Notes: a model not told the origin generated them from the letters alone. A DNA stretch of 64,000 nucleotides from Methylobacterium sp. SyP6R (GCF_019216885.1 NZ_JAAQRC020000002.1:124001-188000), one strand, 5' to 3'; positions 25,697-35,051 are shown, numbered from the stretch's first letter. Program-made: numbers and translations.

Positions 25697-26728
25697 TCAG
25701 CGCCCGCGCAGGATCGCGTTCATCCGCCCCGGATCGAGGGGGGCGTCGGGTGCGGGCGGGGCGGCTGCAGATGAGGCGGCTGCAGATGAGGCGGAGGGCC
25801 TCGTCGCCGGCGCGGCCGGAGGCGAGGCCGGATCCGCGGCCGCCGTGGCGGCGGCCGGCCGGCCCTGCCGCGCCGCGATCTCGGACAGGATGCGGCTGCG
25901 GCCGAGAATCGCCGAGAGGCGGGTCGCGGCGTTGAAGCTCGACGGGTCCTTCGGATCGAGGCCGCCCTCCTTGTGCAGCGCGACGCCGGCCACCGAGGCG
26001 TCGAACATCAGCGAGCCCGAGGAGCCGCCGAGCGTGTCGCAGCGGTGGCGCAGGTCCGGCCCCTCGCCCTGCTCCTTGAGGGCAAAGCAGCGGAAGCGGC
26101 TCATCACCTTCGGCCGCCCGAGGGGATGGTGGATGACGAGCATCGAGCGGTTGCCCGGCACCGCCTCGCCCGAGAGCCGCGCCGCGCCGTAGGTCGCGGT
26201 CGGGTTGCCGGCGGCGCGGGCGAGCGCGTAGTCGAGGCGCGCGTCGAACTCGACCGGCTTCGGGTCGATCTCGAACCGCCGCGAGCCCTGCCCGTCGAGG
26301 GTCAGGTAATCCATCAGGATCGAGGCCTTGACCGGGGTCAGGTCGCCCGATTGCGGCAGGCAGTGGTGGTTGGTCAGCACGTAGTCGCCCGGCAAAAGCG
26401 CGCCGGTGCAGGAGGCGCCGACCGCCTGGCCTGTGCGGGCGTTCCTGAGCACGATGTCGACCCGGCCGATCGGGCGGGCAAGCGCGGCGAGGCCGTCGCG
26501 CGGATCGAGTTCGGCGATCGGCTCGAACGCGCCCTTGTTGCGGTCGACATAAGCGGCCGCGTCGCCGGTGGTCTGCCGCAGCGGCAACTGCGCGCGACCG
26601 TAATCGGTGGGATCGAAGCCGACGCTCTGCGCCCGCGCAGGCTCAGCCGCGCCGATTGCCAAGATCAGGCCAGTGAATCCCCAAATCCCCCCCTTGGTCG
26701 AGCGGCGTGTCCGGTGGCTTGTGGCCAT
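25697..26728 (-). CDS. secreted trypsin-like serine protease
   Basis: This 343-aa protein has a signal peptide (residues 1-33, ending AEPARAQ) and a chymotrypsin-fold domain with a full triad: H122 in YVLTNHHC, D166 in DARLDYALA and S237 in DTLGGSSGS. The disulfide partner ASCTGAL and the RFRCF cysteine fit the fold. A Pro/Ala/Ser-rich tail of about 60 residues follows. GAGGAGGA precedes the ATG. Its presence in one run with a caspase-like protease suggests two proteolytic steps in the same envelope pathway; that is inference. Confidence 0.9.
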   Translation of the reverse strand: MATSHRTRRSTKGGIWGFTGLILAIGAAEPARAQSVGFDPTDYGRAQLPLRQTTGDAAAYVDRNKGAFEPIAELDPRDGLAALARPIGRVDIVLRNARTGQAVGASCTGALLPGDYVLTNHHCLPQSGDLTPVKASILMDYLTLDGQGSRRFEIDPKPVEFDARLDYALARAAGNPTATYGAARLSGEAVPGNRSMLVIHHPLGRPKVMSRFRCFALKEQGEGPDLRHRCDTLGGSSGSLMFDASVAGVALHKEGGLDPKDPSSFNAATRLSAILGRSRILSEIAARQGRPAAATAAADPASPPAAPATRPSASSAAASSAAAPPAPDAPLDPGRMNAILRGR

Positions 26729-26811
26729 CGCTGTCCTCCTCTCGGCGCCGGCTTTATGCCGTCCGCCGGTCCGCAAGTCAAAACAAGTCGATCCCGGGCC
26801 GGGAACAGTCC

Positions 26812-27978
26812 TTATCGGACGAGGCCGTGGACGAACCGATCGACCGTGCCCGACGGCTTTGCGGCGCCCGGATCCGCATCGGCAGAGCCCGTCATCACCT
26901 GGACCGTGTAGACGAGGTTTCGTCGGGCGCCCTCGCGCAGGAAATAGGCCTGGGCGCCGTCGGGCAGCCGGGTCGGCGGCAGCGCCGCGGCGGCGAGTTC
27001 CGGGCCCACTGTCACCCGCGCGCCGGGCAGAGTGGCGCGGAAGGCGAGGCCGCACAGGTCCGGCGCGAGGCGGCTCGCCCTCAGCCGGCCGGAAGATTCC
27101 GATGGGACCGGACGCCGTACCGGCGGGTCGGCCCCGAAGGCGACGCGCCGGCAGGTCGAGCCCGCCGGAGCGGCCAGTTCCTCCACGACGGCGCCACCCG
27201 CCACGGGGTCCGGCGTAGGGGCGATGGCCGTGCCGGGCTCAACCGGGGCGGGTGTCGCGGCGGCGGCGACCGGCCGCTCCGCCTCCGGGCGTGCGCGGAG
27301 CATCGCGAAGCCGGCAGCGAGCGCCGTGGCGGCGAGAAGTGCGACGAGCGCGGCCACGAGAGCGGGGCGCCGCCCGGCCGCCGGGGCGGGGTAGGGCGCT
27401 GGCCGTGCCAAAACCGCGAGAGCGGCCGGCACGCTCGCAGCCGGCAGGATCACCGGCGCCCGCGCCCGCCCGAGGTCGCGAAGCGCCCGCGCGGCCTCCG
27501 CCGTCTCGGGCCCGTCGGGCAGGAGGACCGCGAGGTCGGCGCGCGCCGCCGCCGCGAGCAGGTCGCGGGAGCGCGCGAGCTTGTCGAGGAGAGCGTAGTC
27601 GCCGGGCAGCACCGCGAGGTCGAGGTCGACCGCTCCCGTCGCCCACAGGACGAGGTCGGCCGCCTCCGGATCGGCGGTGAGGCTGTGACCTCGCGCCAGG
27701 AGGCCGTGGGCGAGGCAGACCGGTACCTCCCACGAGCGCCCGGCATCGAACGAGCCGGAGAGCCGCAACTCGTAAGGTTCGGAAACCTCGCCCGCGAGGC
27801 GCGATAGCGGCCCGCCGGCCGCGGCGAGCCGGGCGTAGTCGCCCGACCAGGGCAGGGGCCGGTAATCGCCCGCCGCGAAGGCGGCGGAGGCCGGCAGGCC
27901 GGGGCGGCGTTTCAGGCTGCGCAGAACCACCGGACCGCCGGTCGTCGGCACCACGACCAGGATCGAGACCGGCTTCAT
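26812..27978 (-). CDS. single-pass membrane protein, hypothetical
   Basis: This 388-aa protein has a cytoplasmic N-terminal domain (about 1-205; MKPVSILVVVPTTGGPVVLR, then VDLDLAVLPGDYALLDKLAR). One membrane helix follows (RRPALVAALVALLAATALAA, then GFAML), and a periplasmic domain of about 160 residues with two cysteines (GSTCRRVAFG, APDLCGLAF). The N-terminal half has an alternating alpha/beta pattern with alanine-rich helices. It starts 7 bp after the next gene upstream. It could pass a signal across the membrane; no family is known. Confidence 0.72.
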   Translation of the reverse strand: MKPVSILVVVPTTGGPVVLRSLKRRPGLPASAAFAAGDYRPLPWSGDYARLAAAGGPLSRLAGEVSEPYELRLSGSFDAGRSWEVPVCLAHGLLARGHSLTADPEAADLVLWATGAVDLDLAVLPGDYALLDKLARSRDLLAAAARADLAVLLPDGPETAEAARALRDLGRARAPVILPAASVPAALAVLARPAPYPAPAAGRRPALVAALVALLAATALAAGFAMLRARPEAERPVAAAATPAPVEPGTAIAPTPDPVAGGAVVEELAAPAGSTCRRVAFGADPPVRRPVPSESSGRLRASRLAPDLCGLAFRATLPGARVTVGPELAAAALPPTRLPDGAQAYFLREGARRNLVYTVQVMTGSADADPGAAKPSGTVDRFVHGLVR

Positions 27979-27985
27979 GCCGCCG

Positions 27986-28510
27986 TCACAGCAGGAACAC
28001 CGCGCAAGACCTGTCCCGCAGCATCTCGCCGAGCCGAGCCGCCTCCGGCACGTCCGGGTCGAGGGCGACGAGGATCGCGCCGTCGGTCGGCGGCGGCAAC
28101 GCGAGCCGCACCGTCTCGTCGCCCAGCATCGCCTCGATGACGCGCGGCGGCCGCGCCGCGCTGCCGCGCAGTACCAGGAGCGGCGGCGCGTCCTCGTCCG
28201 CGGGCAGGATCCCGAGGGTGAAGGGGCCGACGCGGCGTGATGCGACCGCGCCGTCCGAGGCCGCCGCCGCGAGCGGCGCGTGGGCAATCGCCTGGCCTGC
28301 GAGCAGCGCCCGGTAGCGCCGGGCCGTCGCGGGGTCGTCGCGGATCGCCCGCACCAGAGCGAGGTCGACCGGTTCGCCCGGCTCGCGGATGGCGTGGGCC
28401 CACAGCTCCGCGGCGCCCGGGCCCCGAGACGTGTCGCGGGCAGGTTCGCTCGCCCGCATCAGGGCGCGGGCGGCGTGGATCTCGGCGAGCAGGCGCGCTT
28501 CGTCGCTCAC
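27986..28510 (-). CDS. hypothetical cytoplasmic protein
   Basis: This 174-aa protein starts at a GTG that overlaps the stop of the upstream gene (GTGA). The N-terminal half is helical and charged (DEARLLAEIHAARALMRASE), and the C-terminal half is beta-like (RVGPFTLGILPADEDAPPLL). It has no signal peptide or membrane helix, unlike most genes of the run. The longer open frame upstream is a shadow of the neighbour. No family is assigned. Confidence 0.65.
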   Translation of the reverse strand: MSDEARLLAEIHAARALMRASEPARDTSRGPGAAELWAHAIREPGEPVDLALVRAIRDDPATARRYRALLAGQAIAHAPLAAAASDGAVASRRVGPFTLGILPADEDAPPLLVLRGSAARPPRVIEAMLGDETVRLALPPPTDGAILVALDPDVPEAARLGEMLRDRSCAVFLL

Positions 28511-29913
28511 GCGGTCGCCTCCGCGGCGTAGGCTTCGGCGAAGGCGTCGGCGAAGACGTCCCGGTCCGTCGCGAAGGCCGCGTCGAGCGGCCGCTGCCGG
28601 GCGAGGCCGGCGATCGCGCGGGCGAGCCGGCCGGCCTCCTCGGCGAGCCGCAGCAGGGCGGCGTCCGCTGCGGCGAACCCCGCCGCGAGCCGGTCGGGGT
28701 CGTCGAAGCCGGCGCGCCGGATCCGGCGGATGTCGGCGCGTGCCGCCGCGAGGGCGTCGCGGGCCTCGGGGGACAGGCCCTCGGCCTCCGCCGGAACCCG
28801 CAGCGCCGCCGCGATCCGCAGCATCCGGTCGAGATGGACGGTCAGCGCCGAGACCCGCACGGCCAGCGCCGGGTAGGTCTCGGCCTCGGCGCAGGCGGTA
28901 CGCTCGGCGATCCCCGCCCCGCCGCCGCCGCGGCGCAGGCGGTTGGCGAGGCCGGATTGCACCCGCCCGAAGCTCGCGGCCCGCAGGGTCGTGAGCGGGC
29001 GGGTGCGGTGGAACGGCTCGAGGCGCAGGAACTCGGCGAGGTCGTCGCGCTCCGCCCCGGTCAGGATCTTCGGCCCGTCGGGCAGCGCGGCGAGGAGGGC
29101 CGCCAGGGTCTCGGCCGGCTCGGCCCCCGCGAGGTCGGCCAGCGAGGCGTCGAGCCGCTCCTCCCAGCCCTCGACCGCGTCGAGCGAGGCGGGGGCGGAG
29201 AGGCCCGCGAGGCCGCCGAGCAGGGCGGAGGCCGCCTCGAAGGTCACGAAATGCTCGGCGACCGTGCGAAAGCCCGGCCGCTCGCCCTCGCGCATCTGCC
29301 CACGCCAGAAGCCCAGGATGTCGTCGTCCGTGAAGGCGCGGCGCCCATCGAGGAAGCCGAGGATCGCCCGGAAGCGCCGCTCCAGCGGGGCGAGCGGCAG
29401 GTGGGCGTGGCGATAGGCGGCGAGGTAACGCGCCAGGCGACGGCTGAAGGACACGGCGCCCTCGGCATCCGGCGCCGCGGCGAGGTCGTCGAGCCAGCCG
29501 GTGACGGCGGCGAACTGCGCCAGGTCCTCCGCCGTCAGCACGAACTCGGCCAGCGCGAGGAGCCGGGCGAGGCCGGACCAGGTCGTGCGCCAGCCCGCCT
29601 CTCCGCCCGGCAGGATCGGCCCGCGGGCATCGACCGCCTCGCCCGTGCCGGCGAACCGGGCCTCGAGCCGGTCGGCCCGGGCGAGCCCCGGATCGAGGGC
29701 GAGGGTGACGAGGTCGCGCCCGTCCCGGGCACCGGCGAGCCGCGCCAGGGCGGCGAGGGCGTGGGCGAGGTCCCAGAGCGGCTTGTCGCGGTTCGGCCGC
29801 ACCGCGCCGGCGACGACCCGGGCGAGCCAGGCCCGGTCCTCGCGGGAGAGGTCGCGGCCCTCGGCCACGGCGGCGAGGTCGGCCGCGCAAGCTTCGTCGT
29901 ATCCGCCGGTCAT
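28507..29913 (-). CDS. large helical hypothetical protein
   Basis: This 468-aa Ala/Leu/Arg/Asp-rich protein is predicted almost wholly helical, with no membrane segment or signal peptide. It starts MTGGYDEACAADLAAVAEGR. Segments such as SRRLARYLAAYRHAHLPLAP and RRFRAILGFLDGRRAFTDDD are characteristic but not diagnostic. The ATG at 29913 has an AG-rich site upstream; the ATG at 29967 would add a basic 18-residue extension. It is coupled by overlap to the next gene. Function unknown; a cytoplasmic scaffold is possible. Confidence 0.68.
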   Translation of the reverse strand: MTGGYDEACAADLAAVAEGRDLSREDRAWLARVVAGAVRPNRDKPLWDLAHALAALARLAGARDGRDLVTLALDPGLARADRLEARFAGTGEAVDARGPILPGGEAGWRTTWSGLARLLALAEFVLTAEDLAQFAAVTGWLDDLAAAPDAEGAVSFSRRLARYLAAYRHAHLPLAPLERRFRAILGFLDGRRAFTDDDILGFWRGQMREGERPGFRTVAEHFVTFEAASALLGGLAGLSAPASLDAVEGWEERLDASLADLAGAEPAETLAALLAALPDGPKILTGAERDDLAEFLRLEPFHRTRPLTTLRAASFGRVQSGLANRLRRGGGGAGIAERTACAEAETYPALAVRVSALTVHLDRMLRIAAALRVPAEAEGLSPEARDALAAARADIRRIRRAGFDDPDRLAAGFAAADAALLRLAEEAGRLARAIAGLARQRPLDAAFATDRDVFADAFAEAYAAEATA

Positions 29914-29992
29914 GCGTCCGCCCTCGGCCCCGCGCCCGTTCGTCGCCCACCGATATCGCCGCCCCACCGGTCCGTCACCCCCGGGGCCACCG

Positions 29993-30490
29993 TCAGCCGC
30001 CGACGATGCGCGGCGCGATCCGGCGCACCAGGATCTCGACTTGGCGCGCCGCCACGTCGCGGCTGCCCGCGAGCGCCCGGATCGTCAGGAGGTCGCCGTC
30101 GCGCAGGATGACGGCGGTCGCCCCCGCGCTCGACCCGATGCCGTAGGTGGTGACCCACCCCACCGCCGGATCCACCGACAGGCCGGACAGCCGGCAATCC
30201 GGGCTGCGCGACCGGCAGATGTCCTCGAGCTGCGCCATCGAGGTCCGGCCCGCGCGCACCCGCTCCTCGGTCCCGTCGGCCTGGCGGCCGAGCAGCAGGT
30301 CGACCATCGGCGCGCCCTCGCAGGTCGTGCACATCAGGGTAAGCCGCTCCGGGGCGGCCCGCGCCGCGTAGCCCTGGCCGAGGGCAGATCCTGCCTCGTC
30401 CGCCACGGCGGTGAGGTCGCGCAGCGCGAAGCCCCCGGCGCAGGCCGGCGCGGCGGAGACGCACAGGAGGGCGACGAGAAGGCTTCGCAT
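29993..30490 (-). CDS. small secreted hypothetical protein
   Basis: This 165-aa protein has the signal peptide MRSLLVALLCVSAAPACAGG. The mature region has a CxxC (LMCTTCEGAP) and a second Cys pair (EDICRSRSPDCRLSG). It may be a disulfide-stabilised periplasmic domain; the CxxC could also bind metal. It lies 46 bp after the DUF4384 gene in the same run. Confidence 0.7.
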   Translation of the reverse strand: MRSLLVALLCVSAAPACAGGFALRDLTAVADEAGSALGQGYAARAAPERLTLMCTTCEGAPMVDLLLGRQADGTEERVRAGRTSMAQLEDICRSRSPDCRLSGLSVDPAVGWVTTYGIGSSAGATAVILRDGDLLTIRALAGSRDVAARQVEILVRRIAPRIVGG

Positions 30491-30536
30491 CAGGCATTCT
30501 CCCTGTAAGTGAGGGCGGTGGTGCCCGTCCGTCTCG

Positions 30537-31880
30537 TCATCGCACCACGATCCTGGCCGTCGCCTCGGTCACGCCCGGCACCGCCCGAATCCGCTCGACG
30601 AGGTCGAGCACCTCGGGCGGCTGGAGCAGGCGCGCCTCGCCGTCGGCGCCCGGCGCGGCGGCGAGCCAGCGCTCGGCGAGTTCCGGCGGCAGGCCGCCGG
30701 CGACGCCGAAGCAGGAGAATAGGTTCTCGAACGGGTCCCCGGCGACGATCTCGTCGAGGCCGTAGCCGCGCGGGTATCGCCGGACGTCGCCGGCGGCGAG
30801 GGGCGTCAGCGAGGCGGCGTTGCCCCGCACCGGCAGCGCCACGAAGGCGGTCTCGTCGGGGGCCACCACCCAGCAGTACAGGCTCTGGCGCGCCCGTGCG
30901 TCGATGCGCAGCTCGAGCCGCTGGCCGCGCGCGAACGGGGTGGCGGTCGCGGCGACCGCGAGCCGGCCGCCATCGGTGCGCGCCGTCGCCGCGAGGTGGT
31001 CGAGGAAGGGGCGCGGGGTCGGGTCGCAGCCCAAGCCATCGATGGCGATGCGCCGCCGCCCCGTCGGCGCCAGCACCGCGCCGTCGCGCTGGAACTCCAG
31101 CTCCATCCAGGAGCGGCGCTCGCGATCGGTGAGGAAGCGCCCGCGCGCCGTGACCGGACCGGCGCAGGCGGTGCCGGGCGGGCGGCGGCGCACCTCGAGG
31201 CGGGCGCCCTTGAGGATGCGGCCGGCCGAGCGCGCCTCGGCGTCGAGGGCGATGAGCAGGCGGTCGGTGAGCGCGCCGGCACAGGACGAGTGGCCGCCCT
31301 CGGCCTCGAACGGGCAGACCTCGACCGCGGCGACGCTCGGCGCCGCCTGCCCGAAGGCCCGCACCGCCCGCTCCATCTCGGCATCGACGTCGGCGACGCC
31401 GGCGCCGACGCGGATCGGCACCGTCAGGGGCTCGCTCGTCGCCTTGCAGGAGGCGCTGCGGGTGATCGCCTGGAGCCGGAACGCCGCGGTCTCTCCGGCG
31501 CGGCGCGGCTCGACCAGGAACACGCTGGCCTCGCCCGCGAAGGCGGCACGGATTTGCGCCTCGGCCTCCGGGCCGGACAGGCCGGTCGTCCCCTCGCGCA
31601 GGGCCTTGACCCGCACCACGTCGGCGGCCGCCGCGAGGCGGACCCGGCCGGTCCCCTGCAGCCGGCTCTCGACCGCGAGGCGCACCTCCTCGGCCTGCTC
31701 GCGCGACCACGCGGTCTGGCCGGGCTCGGGCCCGATGACGGCGAGCGAGAGATCGGACCGCCCGACGCAGGAAGCGACCGCGTCGAGAAAGGGCGCCAGC
31801 GCGTCGGTGCCGGGATCGGCGCGGGCCGGCAGGGCCGCGGCGAGGATCGCGGCGAGCGATGCGGCGAGACGGTGCTTCAT
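30537..31880 (-). CDS. secreted DUF4384-type protein, partner of the caspase
   Basis: This 447-aa protein has the signal peptide MKHRLAASLAAILAAALPAR. The N-terminal part (about 25-250) resembles a duplicated alpha/beta domain with conserved cysteines (VASCVGRSDL, VCPFEAEGGHSSC). The C-terminal part has the DUF4384 pattern LELRIDARARQSLYCWVVAP, then DETAFVALPVRGNAASLTPL and GLDEIVAGDPFENLF. DUF4384 proteins are often encoded beside caspase-like proteases. Its ATG overlaps the caspase gene stop (ATGA), which supports functional pairing. Confidence 0.8.
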   Translation of the reverse strand: MKHRLAASLAAILAAALPARADPGTDALAPFLDAVASCVGRSDLSLAVIGPEPGQTAWSREQAEEVRLAVESRLQGTGRVRLAAAADVVRVKALREGTTGLSGPEAEAQIRAAFAGEASVFLVEPRRAGETAAFRLQAITRSASCKATSEPLTVPIRVGAGVADVDAEMERAVRAFGQAAPSVAAVEVCPFEAEGGHSSCAGALTDRLLIALDAEARSAGRILKGARLEVRRRPPGTACAGPVTARGRFLTDRERRSWMELEFQRDGAVLAPTGRRRIAIDGLGCDPTPRPFLDHLAATARTDGGRLAVAATATPFARGQRLELRIDARARQSLYCWVVAPDETAFVALPVRGNAASLTPLAAGDVRRYPRGYGLDEIVAGDPFENLFSCFGVAGGLPPELAERWLAAAPGADGEARLLQPPEVLDLVERIRAVPGVTEATARIVVR

Positions 31881-33997
31881 TCCGTCTCGTTCGCCTTGGC
31901 GTACTGATCGAGAGCGCGCACGAAGACCGGGTTGAAGCGTCCGTCGAGCGCGCCGGGATAGTAGTCGGCCTGCTTGATCGCGCGCTGCACGGTGCGGATC
32001 GTCTCGGGCTTCAGCTTCTGCGCCGCTGTGTCCGTGGCCGAGACCGCGGCGGCGCCGAGTTCGCCGCGCTTGAGCGCCCGCAGCACCATGTCGGCGGCGC
32101 CGACCCCCGGGAAGTAGCGGGCAAAGCCGTTGTCGATCAGGGTCGCCATCGTTGCCATCGCCACCGGATCGCCCTTCTCGGCCGCCTTGCGGAACAGGTC
32201 GAAGCCCTGGCGCAGATCCCTCGGGAAGCCGTGGGCGCCGGTGGCGTAGTGCGGCACGAGCTTGCTGATCGAGGGCACGTCGCCCCCGTCCGCGGCGCGC
32301 CGGTAGAGCGCCACCGCCTCGGCCTCGTTCTTCGGGACCCCGTTGCCGTATTCGAGCATGCGGGCGGCGTTGGCGAGCGCCACCACGTTGCCGGCCTCGC
32401 CGGCCTGGCGGTAGAGGCGCAAGGCCTCGCCTTGCGAGCGCTTCACGCCCTGACCGTTCTCGTAGAGCGTGGCGAGGTTGTTCATCGCCGCGGTGCTCCC
32501 GGCCCTGGCCGCCCGGTCGTAGGCCGCGAACGCCTCCTTCGCGCGGTCGGCCCGGTCGTAGGCGCGGCCGAGCTGGTAGGCGAGGCGGCGCAGGGACGGG
32601 TAGGCGGCCGACGCCCCGCGGCAGGCCTCGATCGCCGACGCGGCCTCGATCCGGCCGTACTTCACGCCCGGGACGGCCTGCGGCCGGTCGGGATCGTCGG
32701 TGCCGGCGGCGAGCGCGTCGCAGGTCTTCACCCGCGGATCGCCGCTCGGGTCGGAGCCGCCGAGATAGCCTTGCGCCAGGCCACGATAGGCGCAGGTCTC
32801 GGTGCAGGAATCCAGGTAGGCCTGGTACTGCCGCGCCGCGCCGAATTTCGCCCAGTTCTCCTGGTCGATCGCCGTCGCGTCGCGCTGGCGCCCGGCGAGC
32901 AGCCGGTCCATCGCCTGAGGCCGGTAGGCGCAGACCGCGCCGCAGGCGCCGATATAGGCCTCGAATGCCTCGCGCGTGCCGAGCGCTTCCGCCCGGCGCC
33001 ACGCCGCTTCGTCGCGCAATGCCGCGACGCCGTTGGCCACCGCGTCGACGGGCAGCGAGGCCTGGAGGACGATCGGCGCGTCGTCGATCTCCGGCACCTG
33101 CTCGCGGCCGGAGGCGCGGCGCGCCGCTTCCTCGACCTCGCGCTTCAGGTAGCCCTTCAGCTCCGCCCAGGTGACCCGGCCGTCTCCACCGCCCGGCCGG
33201 TCGCCCGCATCGGCGAGGCCCGCGACGCCCATCAGGAAGCGGCTGGTGAGGAGGCCCAGCCGATTGGCCTCGTCCCAGTTCGCCGGCGTCGCGCCCGACG
33301 TCGCCACCAGCCGCACGATCCCGCTCTCCGCCTTCGGCCGGGCCGGGGCGAAGCCGGGGGCCGAGACCGCGAGCAGGCTCTCCCCCTTCCGCCCGGTCTC
33401 GCCGGTGAAGCAGGCATCCACCATCACGACGAGCTGGCGCCCGGACCCGATCTTGCGCTTCACGAGGTCGAGGTTGCGGTAGAGCGTCTCGAGGGCGTAG
33501 CCGCTCTCGCCCTGGTTCGGGTTGCCGTCCTCCGGCAGGAGAAAGGGCTGGCGGCTGGTGAGGTCCGGCACGCCGTGGCCCGAATAGTAGACGAAGACGT
33601 TCGAGCGCCCCTCGCGCGCGCTGCGCCACAGCCGGCCGGATTGCGGATTGCGCTCGGTGCCGAACACCTGGTTGAACTCGTTGAGCGTCGCGTCCTTGAG
33701 GACGAAGACGTTGGCCTCGCGGTAGCCGAGGCGCTGGACGAGGTAGGCCCGCATCGCCTCGGCGTCGTTATGCGCGTAGTCGACCGGCACCGTCTGCTTG
33801 TAGCTGCGGTTGCCGATCACGACGGCGACCGAGTCGGCGTTGTCGGCGAAGGCCTGGGTCTCGAGAGCAGACGCTCCGGGGGCAGGCGTCTCGGGCGCGG
33901 CCCGGGCGGCACCGGACAGGACGATCGCGGCCGCCTGCACCAGAAGGGCGAGCCCGACCCGGGCAACGCAGCCCCGCAACGCCGTGGCCTTGGTCAT
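31877..33997 (-). CDS. secreted caspase-fold protease (peptidase C14) with Sel1 repeats
   Basis: This 706-aa protein has a signal peptide (residues 1-33), then a caspase p20-like domain (about 55-320). The catalytic dyad is His141 in VYYSGHGVP and Cys196 in VVMVDACFTGE; the start SVAVVIGNRSYKQ is typical. A middle Cys-rich region follows (about 350-460). Sel1/TPR-like repeats (about 500-640) read GSTAAMNNLATLYENGQGVK, GNVVALANAARMLEYGNGVP and GDVPSISKLVPHYATGAHGF. A peptidoglycan-binding-like tail ends YYPGALDGRFNPVFVRALD. The AAGGAGA site supports ATG 33997 over 34039. It is the largest enzyme of the cluster, and substrates are unknown. Confidence 0.9.
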   Translation of the reverse strand: MTKATALRGCVARVGLALLVQAAAIVLSGAARAAPETPAPGASALETQAFADNADSVAVVIGNRSYKQTVPVDYAHNDAEAMRAYLVQRLGYREANVFVLKDATLNEFNQVFGTERNPQSGRLWRSAREGRSNVFVYYSGHGVPDLTSRQPFLLPEDGNPNQGESGYALETLYRNLDLVKRKIGSGRQLVVMVDACFTGETGRKGESLLAVSAPGFAPARPKAESGIVRLVATSGATPANWDEANRLGLLTSRFLMGVAGLADAGDRPGGGDGRVTWAELKGYLKREVEEAARRASGREQVPEIDDAPIVLQASLPVDAVANGVAALRDEAAWRRAEALGTREAFEAYIGACGAVCAYRPQAMDRLLAGRQRDATAIDQENWAKFGAARQYQAYLDSCTETCAYRGLAQGYLGGSDPSGDPRVKTCDALAAGTDDPDRPQAVPGVKYGRIEAASAIEACRGASAAYPSLRRLAYQLGRAYDRADRAKEAFAAYDRAARAGSTAAMNNLATLYENGQGVKRSQGEALRLYRQAGEAGNVVALANAARMLEYGNGVPKNEAEAVALYRRAADGGDVPSISKLVPHYATGAHGFPRDLRQGFDLFRKAAEKGDPVAMATMATLIDNGFARYFPGVGAADMVLRALKRGELGAAAVSATDTAAQKLKPETIRTVQRAIKQADYYPGALDGRFNPVFVRALDQYAKANETE

Positions 33998-34139
33998 GCG
34001 TGGTCTCCTTGCTCGCGGCGGGAAGCAGCCTCCCGGCATGGCTCCTGTGCCCGACCTGGGCTCCCGTGACGGGCCGGTATCCGGCCCAGGCGGCCGGAGC
34101 GTGGTGGCGAAAACGGCCCATGCATGGCGTAGCGATTTT

Positions 34140-34208
34140 TTACCGCGCGATGAGCGCGAGGGCGAGGCTGAACAGGGCGAGGTGCAGTGGCGAGAGGGTC
34201 TTCAGCAT
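34140..34208 (-). CDS. 22-aa hydrophobic small protein
   Basis: ATG 34206-34208 to TAA 34140-34142 encodes MLKTLSPLHLALFSLALALI, then AR. GAGGAG lies 8-9 bases upstream of the ATG, and the start is 12 bp after the stop of the preceding gene. Nearly all third positions are G or C. One membrane helix is predicted. It is too short to assign, but the ribosome site and codon bias support real translation. Confidence 0.55.
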   Translation of the reverse strand: MLKTLSPLHLALFSLALALIAR

Positions 34209-34220
34209 CGCGGTGCCTCC

Positions 34221-34481
34221 TCAGCGCAGGTAGAGACCGCGCCCGCACCGGCGCACCCGCCGCGGCTCGATGTATCCGGTAGCCCGGTTGAAGACCTCGA
34301 CCGTGCGATAGAGGCAGTAACGCCCGGAATCGCGGCCGTTGAAGTAGACCCCGCCGTTGTCGAGATCGACGCCGATGAACTCCTGGTTGCCGCGGCTCCC
34401 GTGAGCCTCGCCATCCTGGGCAATTCCCGGGACCGTGCAGCAGAGCAGGACGGCGGCGGCGAGGATCGTGGTCTTCGTCAT
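34221..34481 (-). CDS. small secreted hypothetical protein
   Basis: This 86-aa protein has the signal peptide MTKTTILAAAVLLCCTVPGI (cut near AQDG). The short mature domain carries FIGVDLDNGGVYFNGRDSGR, then YCLYRTVEV, and RRCGRGLYLR at the end; two cysteines could pair. GGAGATG precedes the ATG. It is followed 12 bp on by the 22-aa small gene and then the caspase gene. Confidence 0.65.
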   Translation of the reverse strand: MTKTTILAAAVLLCCTVPGIAQDGEAHGSRGNQEFIGVDLDNGGVYFNGRDSGRYCLYRTVEVFNRATGYIEPRRVRRCGRGLYLR

Positions 34482-34610
34482 GGCACATCTCCGTTCGGGC
34501 GCTGTCCGCCCTCATCGAGGCCATGGGCCAGCCAGACCGGTTTTCGCGCGCGCCGATCCGGCAGGAACGAAAAAATTCCGATCCGGGCGGCGTGGCGGCG
34601 GGAGCGCGCC

Positions 34611-35051
34611 TCACAGGGTGAACACCGCGACCCAGACGCGCCGCAGACCGGGACCGGCGGGAGCAACTACGACCTTGCGGGCGCGCCGGCCCGCCACCAG
34701 CGCCTCGCCGCCGGCCGCGCCCTCCGGCAGGGCCGCGAGCCACCCGTCGAACCCGCTGCCGAGGAGCGTGATCCCCGCACCGCCGCCGGGGGTGAGCCCC
34801 CCGGGCACGAGCCGGGCCGCGAAGGCGGCGGCCTCGGCCTCCGGCGCGTCGAAGGTGAGCCGCATCAGCCGGTCGACCCCGGCCTCGTCGGCACTCCGCA
34901 GGCCGCGATGGCCGGGCGGCAGCGGCACGCCGATGAACGCCTCGATCTCCGCGACGGGAACCGGCCGCCCAGGCGTGCAGGCGGCGAGCAGGGCAACCAG
35001 GAGCAAAGCCAGACGCAACGCCGATCGCGCGGCGGCGCGGCGCGCGCTCAC
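34611..35051 (-). CDS. small lipoprotein, hypothetical
   Basis: This 146-aa protein starts at a GTG that overlaps the upstream stop (GTGA). The leader ARSALRLALLLVALLAAC fits a lipobox, so lipidation at Cys25 is likely. The mature part reads EIEAFIGVPLPPGHRGLRSA, FDAPEAEAAAFAARLVPGGL and ITLLGSGFDGWLAALPEGA. No family is known. Part of the caspase run. Confidence 0.66.
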   Translation of the reverse strand: MSARRAAARSALRLALLLVALLAACTPGRPVPVAEIEAFIGVPLPPGHRGLRSADEAGVDRLMRLTFDAPEAEAAAFAARLVPGGLTPGGGAGITLLGSGFDGWLAALPEGAAGGEALVAGRRARKVVVAPAGPGLRRVWVAVFTL

